Shown in pieces: positions 8,083 to 17,447 of a DNA stretch of 64,000 bases; the first letter of the stretch is position 1; every line of letters starts with the position of its first letter. A program made the position numbers and the translations under genes. Source of the stretch: UMGS1908 sp045655005 (GTDB lineage: Bacteria > Bacillota > Clostridia > Christensenellales > UBA1242); NCBI GenBank assembly GCA_045655005.1, contig JAZOOJ010000001.1:1-64000 (forward strand), written 5' to 3'. Below the pieces are notes generated by a model. That model was given only the letters and a program-made list of their open reading frames with translations, was not told the DNA's origin and did no database searches.

Positions 8083-10077
8083 ATGTATTTACATAATAAA
8101 ATTGTAGTTAGAAATGGTAGAACCAATATGACATTTCACAATAAAATGTTAAAAAATGCGACGGTTGCTATTCAAGATTTTTCTGACTATTTTAACTACA
8201 TAAGTTTAGGTGTTGGTGACGGCCCTACTCTTGACACGACAACAGGACTTGAAAGTTTTACAAAGTCATTAAAACTTGAATTATCAGAGTTTAATATTGA
8301 CCCGAGCGATGGCGAACTTTTTGTAACTAAGAGTGTTGTTATTAATGAAAAGGAAGATTTTTCTTTTAGTGAGGCGGGAGTTTCCAATTCCCCAGATTCA
8401 AGCGAAACGATTAACCGAATTGTCTTACCTGAGCCTATTTTTTATTCGCCAGGTGATGCACTTAGTATCTCGGTTACAATTTACTTAGAGTTACAAAAAG
8501 ACGAACGGTCGCTTGCTTTTATGGCAGGTGAAAATAATTTTGTAGGTTTAATTCTTGGGCATAATTTTAATGGTAAACAAAGTCATCAGTTTACTGCTTG
8601 TTTTGGCCATAACAAGGCTCCAAATGATGAGTCTACTGTGTACGACAAGATGCCTAATGAAGAAAGTAGCGTCGATATTGTGAAAGACGTCGGAATTATT
8701 AAATTCAAATCGGTGTTACCCACGCCGTGCGGGGTCGCTGAAACAATAATTGGTATGGATGGAGTGCCGGTAATTAGATATTCAAATTATTTTCATCCAG
8801 ATTCTTCAACAACAACTAAAACCCTTACGGCTAATGCAGATGCAGGTATGTCGGTCAGGCTTGATGATAAATATATAAAGTCAGTGGACGAAGTCTTAGA
8901 CAAAACGACAAATTCAATTGTTTTTGATTTTGTTGTTGAGCCTTTTGGTGTTGATTTGGGAACAGTTAATTATTCGCCTTTTGGAGAGTTTGATTACACT
9001 AAGGATAGTGTAAGGTTTTTGTCAAATGACGGGAATGCAATTGCATTTTTAGTTGATGGAAGACTCGATTATTATATTTTGCAATATGGTGTTTTAAGAA
9101 AAATGGATACATCTGCCTTTGTAAATGAAAACTTGGTGACTTTACGGTTGCATAATGACATTATTCTTGCAAGATATTATGATGAAAGCGAAAATCGGCA
9201 CTATACAAAATATTTTTATTTAAAAAATGAAAAATTGTTGGAAGGAAACGTGACTTTTTCGTTTGGGACAGAAGTTGAAAACAAACTTTGGAATAGTTTT
9301 TGTTTAAATATATGCAATGCTTTAAATTCATATATTTTTGGGTTTATAACCGATGTTGACACTTATATGGGGTATTTAGTCAGAGATGACAATGCTGGGA
9401 CGCTAACAGGAACGCTGTATTATACAATTGGGAAGCCGTTAGACACCTTTTATGTTACAAGTGGGTCAAATTTAGAAGACGCATATGGTGCTGGATACAA
9501 AGAAAGTGATGATTCATTGGGGTGCTATGTTTTACGCAGTACTGGGCAGACATTCTTTACAAAAAGTGGTGCAAAGTATTTGCTTTATAAGTATGGCTGT
9601 GAGGTTATTGCGAACAGAGGCTACTTTTATGCCACCTATAACGATAGGGTTCTTGCGTCGACTTGTAAACTTTTGATGTTCTGTGACAGTTTGAATTTCA
9701 GTTCCAATGTATCGCATTATAACTATGTTGACAGGGCTTATTGGTCGTCAGACGGAAGATATTTGATTTCAATAGAGAATAGTGGTGTAAGTCTTAAATA
9801 TTATACCTTTGCAAGGGCTCAGTCGACATTTGAAAAGGTGATTTCTGACCAAGATGTGCCAGTTAGTAGCATCGATGAAATTGTTGGGCTTTCAAATTTA
9901 ATTTTAATTTTTAGGAATGACGGAATCGGTGTTGTGTCTGTGCCTATTATTGAAAGTTCTGCGATGGTTTCGCCAATGCGGGCTGGCGATAGCATTCAAT
10001 TAACTTACACTACAACTGACTTAGTTGGAAGTAGTGGTCAAATTGATATGGAGGCAGAACTTAGGGTTGATATTTAA
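8083..10077 (+). CDS. Putative tail-fibre-like protein 2
   Basis: 664 aa, largest gene of the block. GGAGG lies about eight bases before the ATG. The N-terminus carries YISLGVGDGPTLDTTTGLES, a pattern seen at the start of phage minor tail and fibre proteins, after which the sequence is beta-rich throughout, with repeated aromatic strands (YYILQYGVL, YLISIENSGVSLKYYTF) that suggest a beta-propeller or beta-helix. It follows fibre-like protein 1 by 23 bases. No Cys pattern, membrane helix or secretion signal is visible. Function as a tail or receptor-binding part is inferred. Confidence 0.55.
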   Translation: MYLHNKIVVRNGRTNMTFHNKMLKNATVAIQDFSDYFNYISLGVGDGPTLDTTTGLESFTKSLKLELSEFNIDPSDGELFVTKSVVINEKEDFSFSEAGVSNSPDSSETINRIVLPEPIFYSPGDALSISVTIYLELQKDERSLAFMAGENNFVGLILGHNFNGKQSHQFTACFGHNKAPNDESTVYDKMPNEESSVDIVKDVGIIKFKSVLPTPCGVAETIIGMDGVPVIRYSNYFHPDSSTTTKTLTANADAGMSVRLDDKYIKSVDEVLDKTTNSIVFDFVVEPFGVDLGTVNYSPFGEFDYTKDSVRFLSNDGNAIAFLVDGRLDYYILQYGVLRKMDTSAFVNENLVTLRLHNDIILARYYDESENRHYTKYFYLKNEKLLEGNVTFSFGTEVENKLWNSFCLNICNALNSYIFGFITDVDTYMGYLVRDDNAGTLTGTLYYTIGKPLDTFYVTSGSNLEDAYGAGYKESDDSLGCYVLRSTGQTFFTKSGAKYLLYKYGCEVIANRGYFYATYNDRVLASTCKLLMFCDSLNFSSNVSHYNYVDRAYWSSDGRYLISIENSGVSLKYYTFARAQSTFEKVISDQDVPVSSIDEIVGLSNLILIFRNDGIGVVSVPIIESSAMVSPMRAGDSIQLTYTTTDLVGSSGQIDMEAELRVDI

Positions 10078-10148
10078 TGCAAAATTTTTAAAAAATAAAA
10101 TAAATTATATAAAATTTTAATAAAAACGCTAAAAATAGGGGGATTTTT

Positions 10149-10409
10149 ATGAAATTTAACGCAAATGCTAAAAGACTTGGCTTTGGTGAAAATATGCGAG
10201 GAATGGTAAATTCGTCGGGGAATATAATTTTGGCGTATAAAGCACGTGACGGCGTGGTGAAATTAAAAAAAATTGTAAAAACAAATAATGGTTTTACGGC
10301 AGAAATTATTGAAGAAATGGGGGCAAATTTTGTTCAACCGTTGTTTGGCGGTGTGGTTGTAAAAGTACAAGGAGCGACTACGCTTGGGTTAACAAAATCA
10401 GATTATTAA
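10149..10409 (+). CDS. Small basic protein of the phage-like block
   Basis: 86 aa, preceded by TAGGGGGATTTTT. It starts MKFNANAKRLGFGENMRG and alternates short beta strands with Lys and Gly residues (VKLKKIVKTNNGFTAEII). The gene lies 15 bases before the next one. It may be a small structural or chaperone part; I recognise no family. Confidence 0.6.
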   Translation: MKFNANAKRLGFGENMRGMVNSSGNIILAYKARDGVVKLKKIVKTNNGFTAEIIEEMGANFVQPLFGGVVVKVQGATTLGLTKSDY

Positions 10410-10424
10410 AAGGGGTGAATTAAT

Positions 10425-11666
10425 ATGACAACTATTAAAAGTAAACTTAGTGATGAAGAAAAAAAGAAAGTGAAAAAATTATCTAGTCTTGAAAATACGA
10501 CGGCAAAACAATCGGTGAAGAATGCTAAAACAATAGCAAGTTCAACGCCAATAAAGTACAACAAGGTTGAAGAAAACGAAAAGCAAAAAACTACGGCTGA
10601 ACAAATTAAGTCAGAAGCCGATAATTATTTTTCAAATCTGTTAAACGAAGACAGTCAACGAGTAATTGACAATCAGAGCGGACTTGAAAGTGCTCAAAAA
10701 GAGATTGGAATTACAAAAAGTGGCGTAATTTCAAATATGCCGTATACCGATATTGGTGGTCAAAGTGGCACAACCTTTCAAGAACCAAAGACCCTTGAAG
10801 AACTATTTAAGGCGTTAGAAGGTATTAATAAGTCGTATGAGAATAAGAGCGATAAAGATTATTATGCAGACCTTTTGCCAGAGGTTAAAGAAAGTTTGGG
10901 ACTTCAAAAACTTAATGATGTAAAGATTGATGAAGACGAAGTTAGAAAGCAAGTTGAGGCCATTTTGACTGGTGAATATAATAAGAAAAAACAAACGGCG
11001 GTTGACAATGCGAATAGAGAAATTGAAAGCGAAAAACAAAATCAATACAACCTAATAAATTCTGCCGAAGCAAATAAAAATGAAATTACAGATTTGTACG
11101 ATCAAGCAAAAATGGAAGCTTCAAACACAAGTTTGAAGCGTGGGCTGGCAAGGTCTAGTATTGCAGTTCTTTCAATCAATGGTCTAGAACAAGAAAAGGT
11201 TGAAGAATTGAGTAATTTGGCTGTAAACCTTAGAAGCGCACTTGACCAAAGCGAGAATGATATAAGAAGTCTTCGAGATGAACTTGAAGTGGCATTAGAA
11301 AACTTAGATATTGATTATGCTATGGACGTGAGTACCGAAATTAAAAAAGAGATAGACAAGTTGTATGAAAAGCAAAAAGAAGTTGTTTCGTTTAACAATA
11401 ATGTAGATAAACTTGAAGCCGATTATCAGACGAAAAGAAACACCTTAATTGAAGAGAGAAACAAGATGGAGTCAAAGCTTGCAAAAGAGTATAAAGGCGT
11501 TGCAGAGCGTGACCGAACTACAGAAATTACCGACGCAGTTGTGAATTATTTGTCGTCACTGCCAAAAGCCGAGGCAATTAAAGAATTGACATCGGACAGT
11601 AGATTTATTGACTACCTAGGAACAGGATTTTACGATGTATATTACAAATTAATGCGTGGCGAATAG
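10425..11666 (+). CDS. Long coiled-coil protein of the phage-like block
   Basis: 413 aa, strongly charged. The first 70 residues are Lys/Ser/Thr-rich and probably disordered; residues about 170-375 form long helices with coiled-coil spacing; a short globular end (TGFYDVYYKLMRG) closes it. The stretch NTSLKRGLARSSI in the middle recalls conserved proteins found in Firmicutes prophage structural clusters, but I cannot name the family. AGGGGTG precedes the ATG. It lies directly before the holin-like gene. A scaffold or internal virion protein is possible. Confidence 0.6.
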   Translation: MTTIKSKLSDEEKKKVKKLSSLENTTAKQSVKNAKTIASSTPIKYNKVEENEKQKTTAEQIKSEADNYFSNLLNEDSQRVIDNQSGLESAQKEIGITKSGVISNMPYTDIGGQSGTTFQEPKTLEELFKALEGINKSYENKSDKDYYADLLPEVKESLGLQKLNDVKIDEDEVRKQVEAILTGEYNKKKQTAVDNANREIESEKQNQYNLINSAEANKNEITDLYDQAKMEASNTSLKRGLARSSIAVLSINGLEQEKVEELSNLAVNLRSALDQSENDIRSLRDELEVALENLDIDYAMDVSTEIKKEIDKLYEKQKEVVSFNNNVDKLEADYQTKRNTLIEERNKMESKLAKEYKGVAERDRTTEITDAVVNYLSSLPKAEAIKELTSDSRFIDYLGTGFYDVYYKLMRGE

Positions 11667-11724
11667 TTGGTATTCGTATATTTTAAGGGCAAAGAAGCAT
11701 AAAGAGGGGGGAAAGAGTCGTTTT

Positions 11725-12597
11725 ATGTGCAAAATAAAAAGTTATAACTTTTGGGTAAGATTGGCGTCGGCGGTCATATTGATTGCAAGAATTATACTTT
11801 CAAAATTTGGTTATGAACTTGATAGTGCTTTAGTGATTGATGTGGCTACATTAATTGCTGGACTTTTGGTGGTGCTTGGAATCATTAATGAGCCTTCTGG
11901 AATTACGATTTCTTACGATGAAAGTAAAATAGAAAATAATAGTATAACTTGTGAAAATAAAGGAGACAATTATATGACAGATAAAATTAAAAGTGATTTA
12001 TCAGAGTGTATTGTAAGGTTGAGCGATGCGATTAGGACAAATTCGGGCTCGGATATTTCAAGTGTTGTTCAAATTATAACAGGAATGTTAGACTTAATTT
12101 CAAATGAAGTTGAAGAAAGAAAATCTGATGAAGAAAAAAATCTAAAAGATGAAATGAAAGTTGAAAAAGATGTAGAGGTTCAATTTGAACATTCGACAAA
12201 TGATGATGAGGTTTTAGTAAAAGACGAAGAAAATGTTTTAGTACAAACCGAAGTTGTTGATGACGAAGATATTAATCTTACAATTGACGACATATTGCCA
12301 GAGGCTGTAGTAATTGGAAATCGTGAAGATGGACAACTATGTCTGGCAGAATATGTGGAAAATACAGACTTTCAGAGTGGTGTGTCAGACATAATAATAA
12401 ACAAAAATCAAGACTTTGTTCAAGAAAAAACAAATTCAGAAAGATTTGAACAGTTGGTTATGAATGCTGACAATATTGCACCAGAAATGACCGTCGAAAC
12501 GGCACTTAGTATACTTCAAAACAATCCTGACGGATTAAATCAGTTAAAAGAATATTTTTTAAAGTCGGGGAGTATAAACGGTGATGAAGTTAAATAA
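11725..12597 (+). CDS. Holin-like membrane protein with acidic tail
   Basis: 290 aa from the ATG at 11725, preceded by GAGGGGGGA; a GTG at 11656 in the same frame overlaps the previous gene but has no ribosome site. Residues 1-70 have two membrane helices and end in LLVVLGIINEPSG, closely following the pattern of phi-LC3-type phage holins. Those holins are about 70-100 aa; here another 220 residues follow, very acidic and helical, predicted cytoplasmic. No endolysin gene is adjacent. The N-terminal homology is likely; lytic function is uncertain and the tail suggests a changed role. Confidence 0.6.
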   Translation: MCKIKSYNFWVRLASAVILIARIILSKFGYELDSALVIDVATLIAGLLVVLGIINEPSGITISYDESKIENNSITCENKGDNYMTDKIKSDLSECIVRLSDAIRTNSGSDISSVVQIITGMLDLISNEVEERKSDEEKNLKDEMKVEKDVEVQFEHSTNDDEVLVKDEENVLVQTEVVDDEDINLTIDDILPEAVVIGNREDGQLCLAEYVENTDFQSGVSDIIINKNQDFVQEKTNSERFEQLVMNADNIAPEMTVETALSILQNNPDGLNQLKEYFLKSGSINGDEVK

Positions 12598-13038
12598 ACT
12601 AAATAAAAGTGTTGACTTTTCTTGGGTTTTGGTATATATTACTAAGTATAAAATTGACAAATGTAAAAAGTCATTAAATGTAATTCAAAATGATGATGGC
12701 TGGTTTTTATTTGAACTAGTCTAACAAATCTCTCTTTAGACTAAGGCGATTTTTTGATGTCTTAAGAGTAAGTGAAAAAGGAAGGCAAAATCCTTTTAAA
12801 AGTATTTTAGTTTTACCATTCGGCATTTTTAAACGTGGAGTTTTTTGCGATAGGTAAGACATTTAATATATAATGAAAGTTATATGTTTAATTCAAGATT
12901 AATCAATAGAACTATGCCCATATTATGTGTGTTTAATTTTTATTTGGGTGTGGGAGATTTCGTTTAATGAGTGGTTCATTTGTAGTTTTTTAATAAACTA
13001 AGTTAATTTAGTCGTGTGACTGAGAAAAAGAGGAAAAG
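12598..13038. other. Intergenic region after the phage-like block
   Basis: About 440 bases without a credible gene. It has a TTGACT-17-TATATT pair at 12612-12640 with no gene behind it, a hairpin at 12717-12756, and a weak TTGCGA-18-TATAAT at 12845-12874 that could serve the 13039 gene. The 12612 promoter followed by a terminator-like hairpin could make a small RNA of about 100 nt. Confidence 0.45.
12717..12756 (+). terminator. Possible terminator of the phage-like block
   Basis: TAGTCTAA (12717-12724) / TTAGACTA (12736-12743), perfect 8 bp, followed after AGGCGA by a run of six T. The gap before the T run weakens the call. Confidence 0.4.
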
Positions 13039-13941
13039 ATGAACATTAAGAATGCGTTGTTAATCTGTGCTAGGAATTTTGTGCTAATTTGGAAGCAAAT
13101 GGTTTATACAATTATCTTAGCGGTTTTGGTTGGACTTTGTTTGTGGGGAACATTAACTCCTGTAATCAATATGCTTAAGGCTGAGGGGTGGTTTACCTTG
13201 CTTACAGGGTATTTTGAATCAATCTATACAAGGCCATCAGATGTGGCTATGGGATTTGAAATTGTAATGAGCAGGCTTTGGGTGTTGTTTGTTGAAAATG
13301 CACCATTGCTTTGGGGGAATTATATTGTTTCAATCTTGCTTATAGTATTGGTTCCAAATGTGGCACTTTCGCTTGCAACTTATACAGCGGGCGACTTAGT
13401 CAATGCAAAATTATGTTCAAGTGTGAACTATGGTTGGATACACAGATTTTTGTCGTCAATTAAATACAGTTTGCCATATGCGTTGGTAGATACCTTGATA
13501 AGAATTCCTGCACTAGCACTTCAAATTGGAGCCTTTATTCTTTATGGAACGCTTGCAGATACTTGGTTCTTAGCAACCGTTTTACTTCCTGCATTAATTC
13601 TTGTAATCTTAGCAATAGGTTCGCTTCGTCATACCTTAACAATGTGGTTTTTGCCAGAGTGCTTGGTTATGGGCGGGAATGTATTTAAGAGTTTAGGTAG
13701 AAGTTGTAAACTTGTATTTAAAGAGTTTTCTCATCTTTCGCTTTCAACATTTATGCTTTATTTGGTAGAGTTCGCTGGCGTTATGCTTTTGACGGTGTTT
13801 ACTCTTGGTGCGGGATTAATTTTACTTATTCCAACAATACCAGTAGTGAATGTTGCATATTCATTGATTTGTTATTATCAAGCTAACTCAATGCGTTATT
13901 ATCTTGATTCTAATACAATCGTCAGTCCATTACAAGATTAA
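13039..13941 (+). CDS. Integral membrane protein, unknown
   Basis: 300 aa with about six hydrophobic segments: near residues 20-45, 90-120, 145-165, 172-200, 230-255 and 258-280. The N-terminus is cytoplasmic-like with Lys and Arg. GAGGAAAAG lies five bases before the ATG. The layout recalls uncharacterised polytopic proteins common in clostridia that have paired long helices, but I cannot name a family. It is separated from the phage-like block by 440 bases and from RNase J by 160 bases, so it is probably a separate unit. No catalytic motif is visible. Confidence 0.75.
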   Translation: MNIKNALLICARNFVLIWKQMVYTIILAVLVGLCLWGTLTPVINMLKAEGWFTLLTGYFESIYTRPSDVAMGFEIVMSRLWVLFVENAPLLWGNYIVSILLIVLVPNVALSLATYTAGDLVNAKLCSSVNYGWIHRFLSSIKYSLPYALVDTLIRIPALALQIGAFILYGTLADTWFLATVLLPALILVILAIGSLRHTLTMWFLPECLVMGGNVFKSLGRSCKLVFKEFSHLSLSTFMLYLVEFAGVMLLTVFTLGAGLILLIPTIPVVNVAYSLICYYQANSMRYYLDSNTIVSPLQD

Positions 13942-14055
13942 TTTTTAGTTTATTTTAGGGCATAATTATTCAATAAATAGCAATTTTAATAAAAAACTTT
14001 GGTTGAATTTTATGTTTTATAAGGGGTGAATATATTTTATTTTAAGGAGAAGTAT

Positions 14056-14087
14056 TTGGCTTAAATGAATTAAAATAGAGAAGCCAA
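14056..14087 (+). promoter_or_regulatory. Leader hairpin before the RNase J gene
   Basis: TTGGCTT (14056-14062) pairs perfectly with AAGCCAA (14081-14087) 12 bases before the start codon. An AAGGAG at 14044-14049 lies upstream of the hairpin, so folding would bring it closer to the ATG. Confidence 0.45.
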
Positions 14088-14099
14088 GAAAAGTGAAGA

Positions 14100-16199
14100 A
14101 TGAACAATAATAAAAACAACAAAACAAATGAGGAGATGATTGCGTCGCTTGTTTCGGGTGGCGCAATCGAACCAAAAGAGTCTTCAAAGCCTGCACAAAG
14201 TGGGATTAGAAGAATGGATATGTCTAATCTTGATGGAGTGATGAGTTTTGGGGCTCCAAGAAATGTAAGACCTCAAAATCAAAGAAGACAGGCTCAAAGC
14301 CAACAAAAAAAAGGTCAAGCAGAAATGGCAAAGGCAATGGCTGAGTTTGATGCAATGCAAGAAGCGGGTTCAGTTCAAAGACAAACAGCACAAAGAAAGA
14401 ACAATTCAATGGGCGGACAAAGAACAAACAACAGAAACAATGTTCAAAGAGATAAGTCGCCAGAAGAACTTGGCTATGTTGATGATATGGCAAGAGCAAA
14501 CCTTGCTGTAAGAAGACTATCTGAAAAGGCTAAAAACAAAAAGACAAGTGGCGAAGAAATTAAGGTCACTTATCTTGGCGGTGTTGGTGAAATTGGTAAA
14601 AATATGACTGCGATTGAATACGCAGGTCAAATTGTTGTAATAGACTGCGGGGTAATGTTTCCAAATGAAGAAATGCCAGGAATTGACCTTGTTGTGCCAG
14701 ACATAACATACTTAAAAGACAACGCAGATAAGGTTGTCGCATTTTTAATTACTCACGGACACGAAGACCACATCGGAGCGATCCCATATTTAATTAAAAA
14801 CTTCCCAAAGGCAAGCATTTACAGTTCAAGACTTACTCTTGCATTGATAGAGAACAAACTTCGTGAGCACAATGTGAAAAACGTTCCACTTCACATCGCA
14901 AAGGCAAGAGAACCATATAAAGTAGGCAAGTTCGCTGTTGAGTTTATTGATGTTAACCACTCAATCGCAGACGCTTATGCAATTAAAATCACAACACCTG
15001 CTGGTGTTATCTTCCACAGTGGCGACTTTAAGATTGATTTCAGACCAATCGACGGAAAGATGATTGACCTACCAAGAATTGCTGAAATTGGCGAAGAAGG
15101 TGTTGACCTATTTATGTGTGAAAGTACAAATGTAGAGCGTGCTGGATACACTTTAAGCGAAAGCGAAGTAGGTGAAAGAATTGAAGAAATCTTCAAAGAC
15201 AGCATTGGAAGGAGAGTGTTTGTTGCAACCTTTTCAAGCAATATTTACAGAGTTCAACAAATCATCAATCTTGCGATTAAGTATGGAAGAAAGGTGGCAA
15301 CGGTTGGAAGAAGTATTGAAAACAATCTTGATGCTGCATCTAAGGTTGGAAAACTTACCTATCCAAAAGAAGTGTTTGTAGATATTGAAAAGATTTCAAA
15401 TATGGAAGACGGCAAGGTTTTGGTTATCTGCACTGGGGCACAAGGTGAGCCGGCAAGTGCATTAAGCAGACTTGCAAATGGTGAGTTTAACAAAGTTGAA
15501 ATTGGCGACAATGACACAGTTATTTTGTCTTCATCTCCAATACCTGGAAATGAGTTTATGGTAAACAGAATTATAAACAACCTTTCTAAAAAGGGTGCGA
15601 TTGTAATTCACGAAGATGTTCACGCATCTGGACACGCTTGTCGTGAAGAGTTGAAGACAATGCACAGTTTGGTTAAGGCTAAGAATTTTATTCCAGTTCA
15701 CGGTGAATACAGACATTTGCTACGCCACTCAGAACTTGCAAAAAGTCTTGGTATGAGAGATGAAAATGTAATGATGGTTGAAAATGGTGCACAAATTTCA
15801 CTTAGAAATGGGCAAATTACAAGACTTGAAGATGTCAAGGCTGGTGAAGTATTAATTGACGGCTTTGGAATTGGTGATGCAACAAGCGTTGTTCTTCGTG
15901 ATAGGGCTCAACTTGCAGAGGACGGAATTTTGATTGCTACCGTTGCAATAAATAAGGCTAGTGGTGAAGTTATTGGAAGTCCAGTAATTTTGACAAGAGG
16001 TTTGGTGTATCAAGATGAAGCCGAAAAACTTAATGCAGAAATTCAAAGGATATTGGTTGAAGCACTTAAAAACATTAAAGAAATGCCAAAATTTGACATT
16101 GACGAAGCAAAGATGATTTTACGTCGTCCAATCAGAAACTTCTTTGTCAAGAAAATCGGCAGAAGCCCAGTAGTACTTCCAGTATTCCATTTAATATAA
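14100..16199 (+). CDS. rnj: Ribonuclease J
   Basis: 699 aa metallo-beta-lactamase/beta-CASP nuclease that acts as 5'-to-3' exo- and endonuclease in mRNA decay and rRNA processing. The catalytic domain starts near residue 157 (KVTYLGGVGEIGKNM) and carries the zinc motif THGHEDHIGA and the beta-CASP motif region with HASGHA near residue 505. The C-terminal domain is complete. The first 150 residues are Gln/Asn/Arg/Lys-rich and disordered; such basic extensions occur in clostridial RNase J. No good ribosome site sits right before the ATG; the nearest AAGGAG is beyond a hairpin. It is followed at 24 bases by trmR. Confidence 0.95.
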   Translation: MNNNKNNKTNEEMIASLVSGGAIEPKESSKPAQSGIRRMDMSNLDGVMSFGAPRNVRPQNQRRQAQSQQKKGQAEMAKAMAEFDAMQEAGSVQRQTAQRKNNSMGGQRTNNRNNVQRDKSPEELGYVDDMARANLAVRRLSEKAKNKKTSGEEIKVTYLGGVGEIGKNMTAIEYAGQIVVIDCGVMFPNEEMPGIDLVVPDITYLKDNADKVVAFLITHGHEDHIGAIPYLIKNFPKASIYSSRLTLALIENKLREHNVKNVPLHIAKAREPYKVGKFAVEFIDVNHSIADAYAIKITTPAGVIFHSGDFKIDFRPIDGKMIDLPRIAEIGEEGVDLFMCESTNVERAGYTLSESEVGERIEEIFKDSIGRRVFVATFSSNIYRVQQIINLAIKYGRKVATVGRSIENNLDAASKVGKLTYPKEVFVDIEKISNMEDGKVLVICTGAQGEPASALSRLANGEFNKVEIGDNDTVILSSSPIPGNEFMVNRIINNLSKKGAIVIHEDVHASGHACREELKTMHSLVKAKNFIPVHGEYRHLLRHSELAKSLGMRDENVMMVENGAQISLRNGQITRLEDVKAGEVLIDGFGIGDATSVVLRDRAQLAEDGILIATVAINKASGEVIGSPVILTRGLVYQDEAEKLNAEIQRILVEALKNIKEMPKFDIDEAKMILRRPIRNFFVKKIGRSPVVLPVFHLI

Positions 16200-16223
16200 A
16201 ATAAACAAAAAAGAGATAAAATT

Positions 16224-16859
16224 ATGATAAACGAAAAAAGAAGAGAAGAATTAAAAGAATTTCGTGAAAGACTTGGTGATTTTCCAATCATCAGGCCCAA
16301 AACTGCGTCGCTAATTGAAAAGATTGTTGACAAACTAAACCCTAATATGGTGCTTGAACTTGGCTCTGGCAGAGGGTTCAGTTCAGTTGTTATTTTAAGT
16401 GCGTCTGAAAAATCTAACTTACTTGCAGTTGAAAGGGATAAAGATAACTTCCAAGAATTGTTATTTGCCCTAGGGGACTTTGATTTCTATGACAGAGCAC
16501 TTCCAGTTAATGCAGATGCCGAAGACATTACAACAAGTCTTGTGAATGCAAAAACTGTTCAAAAATTTGATTTAATTTTTGTCGATTGTAATAAGTCAAG
16601 TTATAACAGAATGTATGATAAACTTATTACGCTTCTAAGCGATGGCGGTGTTTTAATTGCTGACGATGTGCTATATCACGGGAAGGTAGAGGGAGAACCT
16701 GAAATTCCAGAGAAGAAGCACAGAACCATTGTTGTTAATATGCGTGAGTTTATTGATAAAGCACAAAAAGACAATAGGCTTGAAAATGTAACCTTGTATG
16801 ATTTTGAAGATGGGGTATTGGTTGCAACCAAGAAAACGGTAGAACACGCAAATCAATAA
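16224..16859 (+). CDS. trmR: tRNA 5-hydroxyuridine methyltransferase, O-methyltransferase family
   Basis: 211 aa SAM-dependent O-methyltransferase (COG4122 type). The SAM-binding region is MVLELGSGRGFSSVVIL near residues 38-55, with VERDKDN and the metal-site segments FDLIFVDCNKSSY and LIADDVLYHG. In Bacillus subtilis the gene of this type beside the U32 genes, trmR (yrrM), methylates 5-hydroxyuridine at tRNA position 34 to 5-methoxyuridine. The U32 gene two genes downstream supports that role here. The ribosome site is weak. The general family is certain; the tRNA substrate is inferred from context. Confidence 0.8.
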   Translation: MINEKRREELKEFRERLGDFPIIRPKTASLIEKIVDKLNPNMVLELGSGRGFSSVVILSASEKSNLLAVERDKDNFQELLFALGDFDFYDRALPVNADAEDITTSLVNAKTVQKFDLIFVDCNKSSYNRMYDKLITLLSDGGVLIADDVLYHGKVEGEPEIPEKKHRTIVVNMREFIDKAQKDNRLENVTLYDFEDGVLVATKKTVEHANQ

Positions 16860-16891
16860 CCAAGCCAAAGTTTTACAAGGGAAAAGTTATT

Positions 16892-17398
16892 ATGGGAAAC
16901 AGTAACAACGATGTAGTTTATGAAAAGCGAAAAAAGGGGAGCCGACTTTTATTCGGTTTCACTCTTTTTTCGATGCTGTTTCAAACGGTTTTAACCTTTA
17001 CATTACTTTTGAAAAGCACCGAAGAAAATATGATGCTTACAAAAATTACAACGTGGTTATTCATCATTTACGCAATCGCTTTCATTTTGCTTACAATTAC
17101 TTCAATGCATTCAAGAAGATATGAAAAAGAGAGTGTATCGATATACAAATTCACGATGAAATGGTTTAAAAGAATAGTCAATTTTATCTTAGTTGTAATG
17201 TCAATTATGAACATTGTAACAGCATCGAAGATTGACGGATTTGCACTTGCTGGTGCGATACTACTTTTAGTTGTAAACATCTTTTTAATATCTTTGGATA
17301 TATTTATTTCTGGGGTTAAATTTTGGTTTGGTAGAAAAATCAAAAAATGGAAAAGAAAAAAGGCAGATAAAGAAAGAGAAAAAAGACTTGGGTATTAA
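16892..17398 (+). CDS. Small four-helix membrane protein
   Basis: 168 aa with four hydrophobic segments near residues 22-42, 52-72, 94-114 and 120-142, and strongly basic ends (KRKKG at the start, KKWKRKKADKEREKR at the end). AAGGGA precedes the ATG. It lies between trmR and the U32 gene with short gaps and is probably co-transcribed. I recognise no family. It could be a chance passenger in the tRNA-modification operon. Confidence 0.7.
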   Translation: MGNSNNDVVYEKRKKGSRLLFGFTLFSMLFQTVLTFTLLLKSTEENMMLTKITTWLFIIYAIAFILLTITSMHSRRYEKESVSIYKFTMKWFKRIVNFILVVMSIMNIVTASKIDGFALAGAILLLVVNIFLISLDIFISGVKFWFGRKIKKWKRKKADKEREKRLGY

Positions 17399-17447
17399 GT
17401 TATCTAACGCTTGAGATACGCAAGATAAAAATTTAAGGAGAAAGATT

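Noticed and set aside
2824..12597. Complete prophage
   Set aside because: No integrase, terminase, portal, capsid, lysin or flanking attachment repeats seen in the window.
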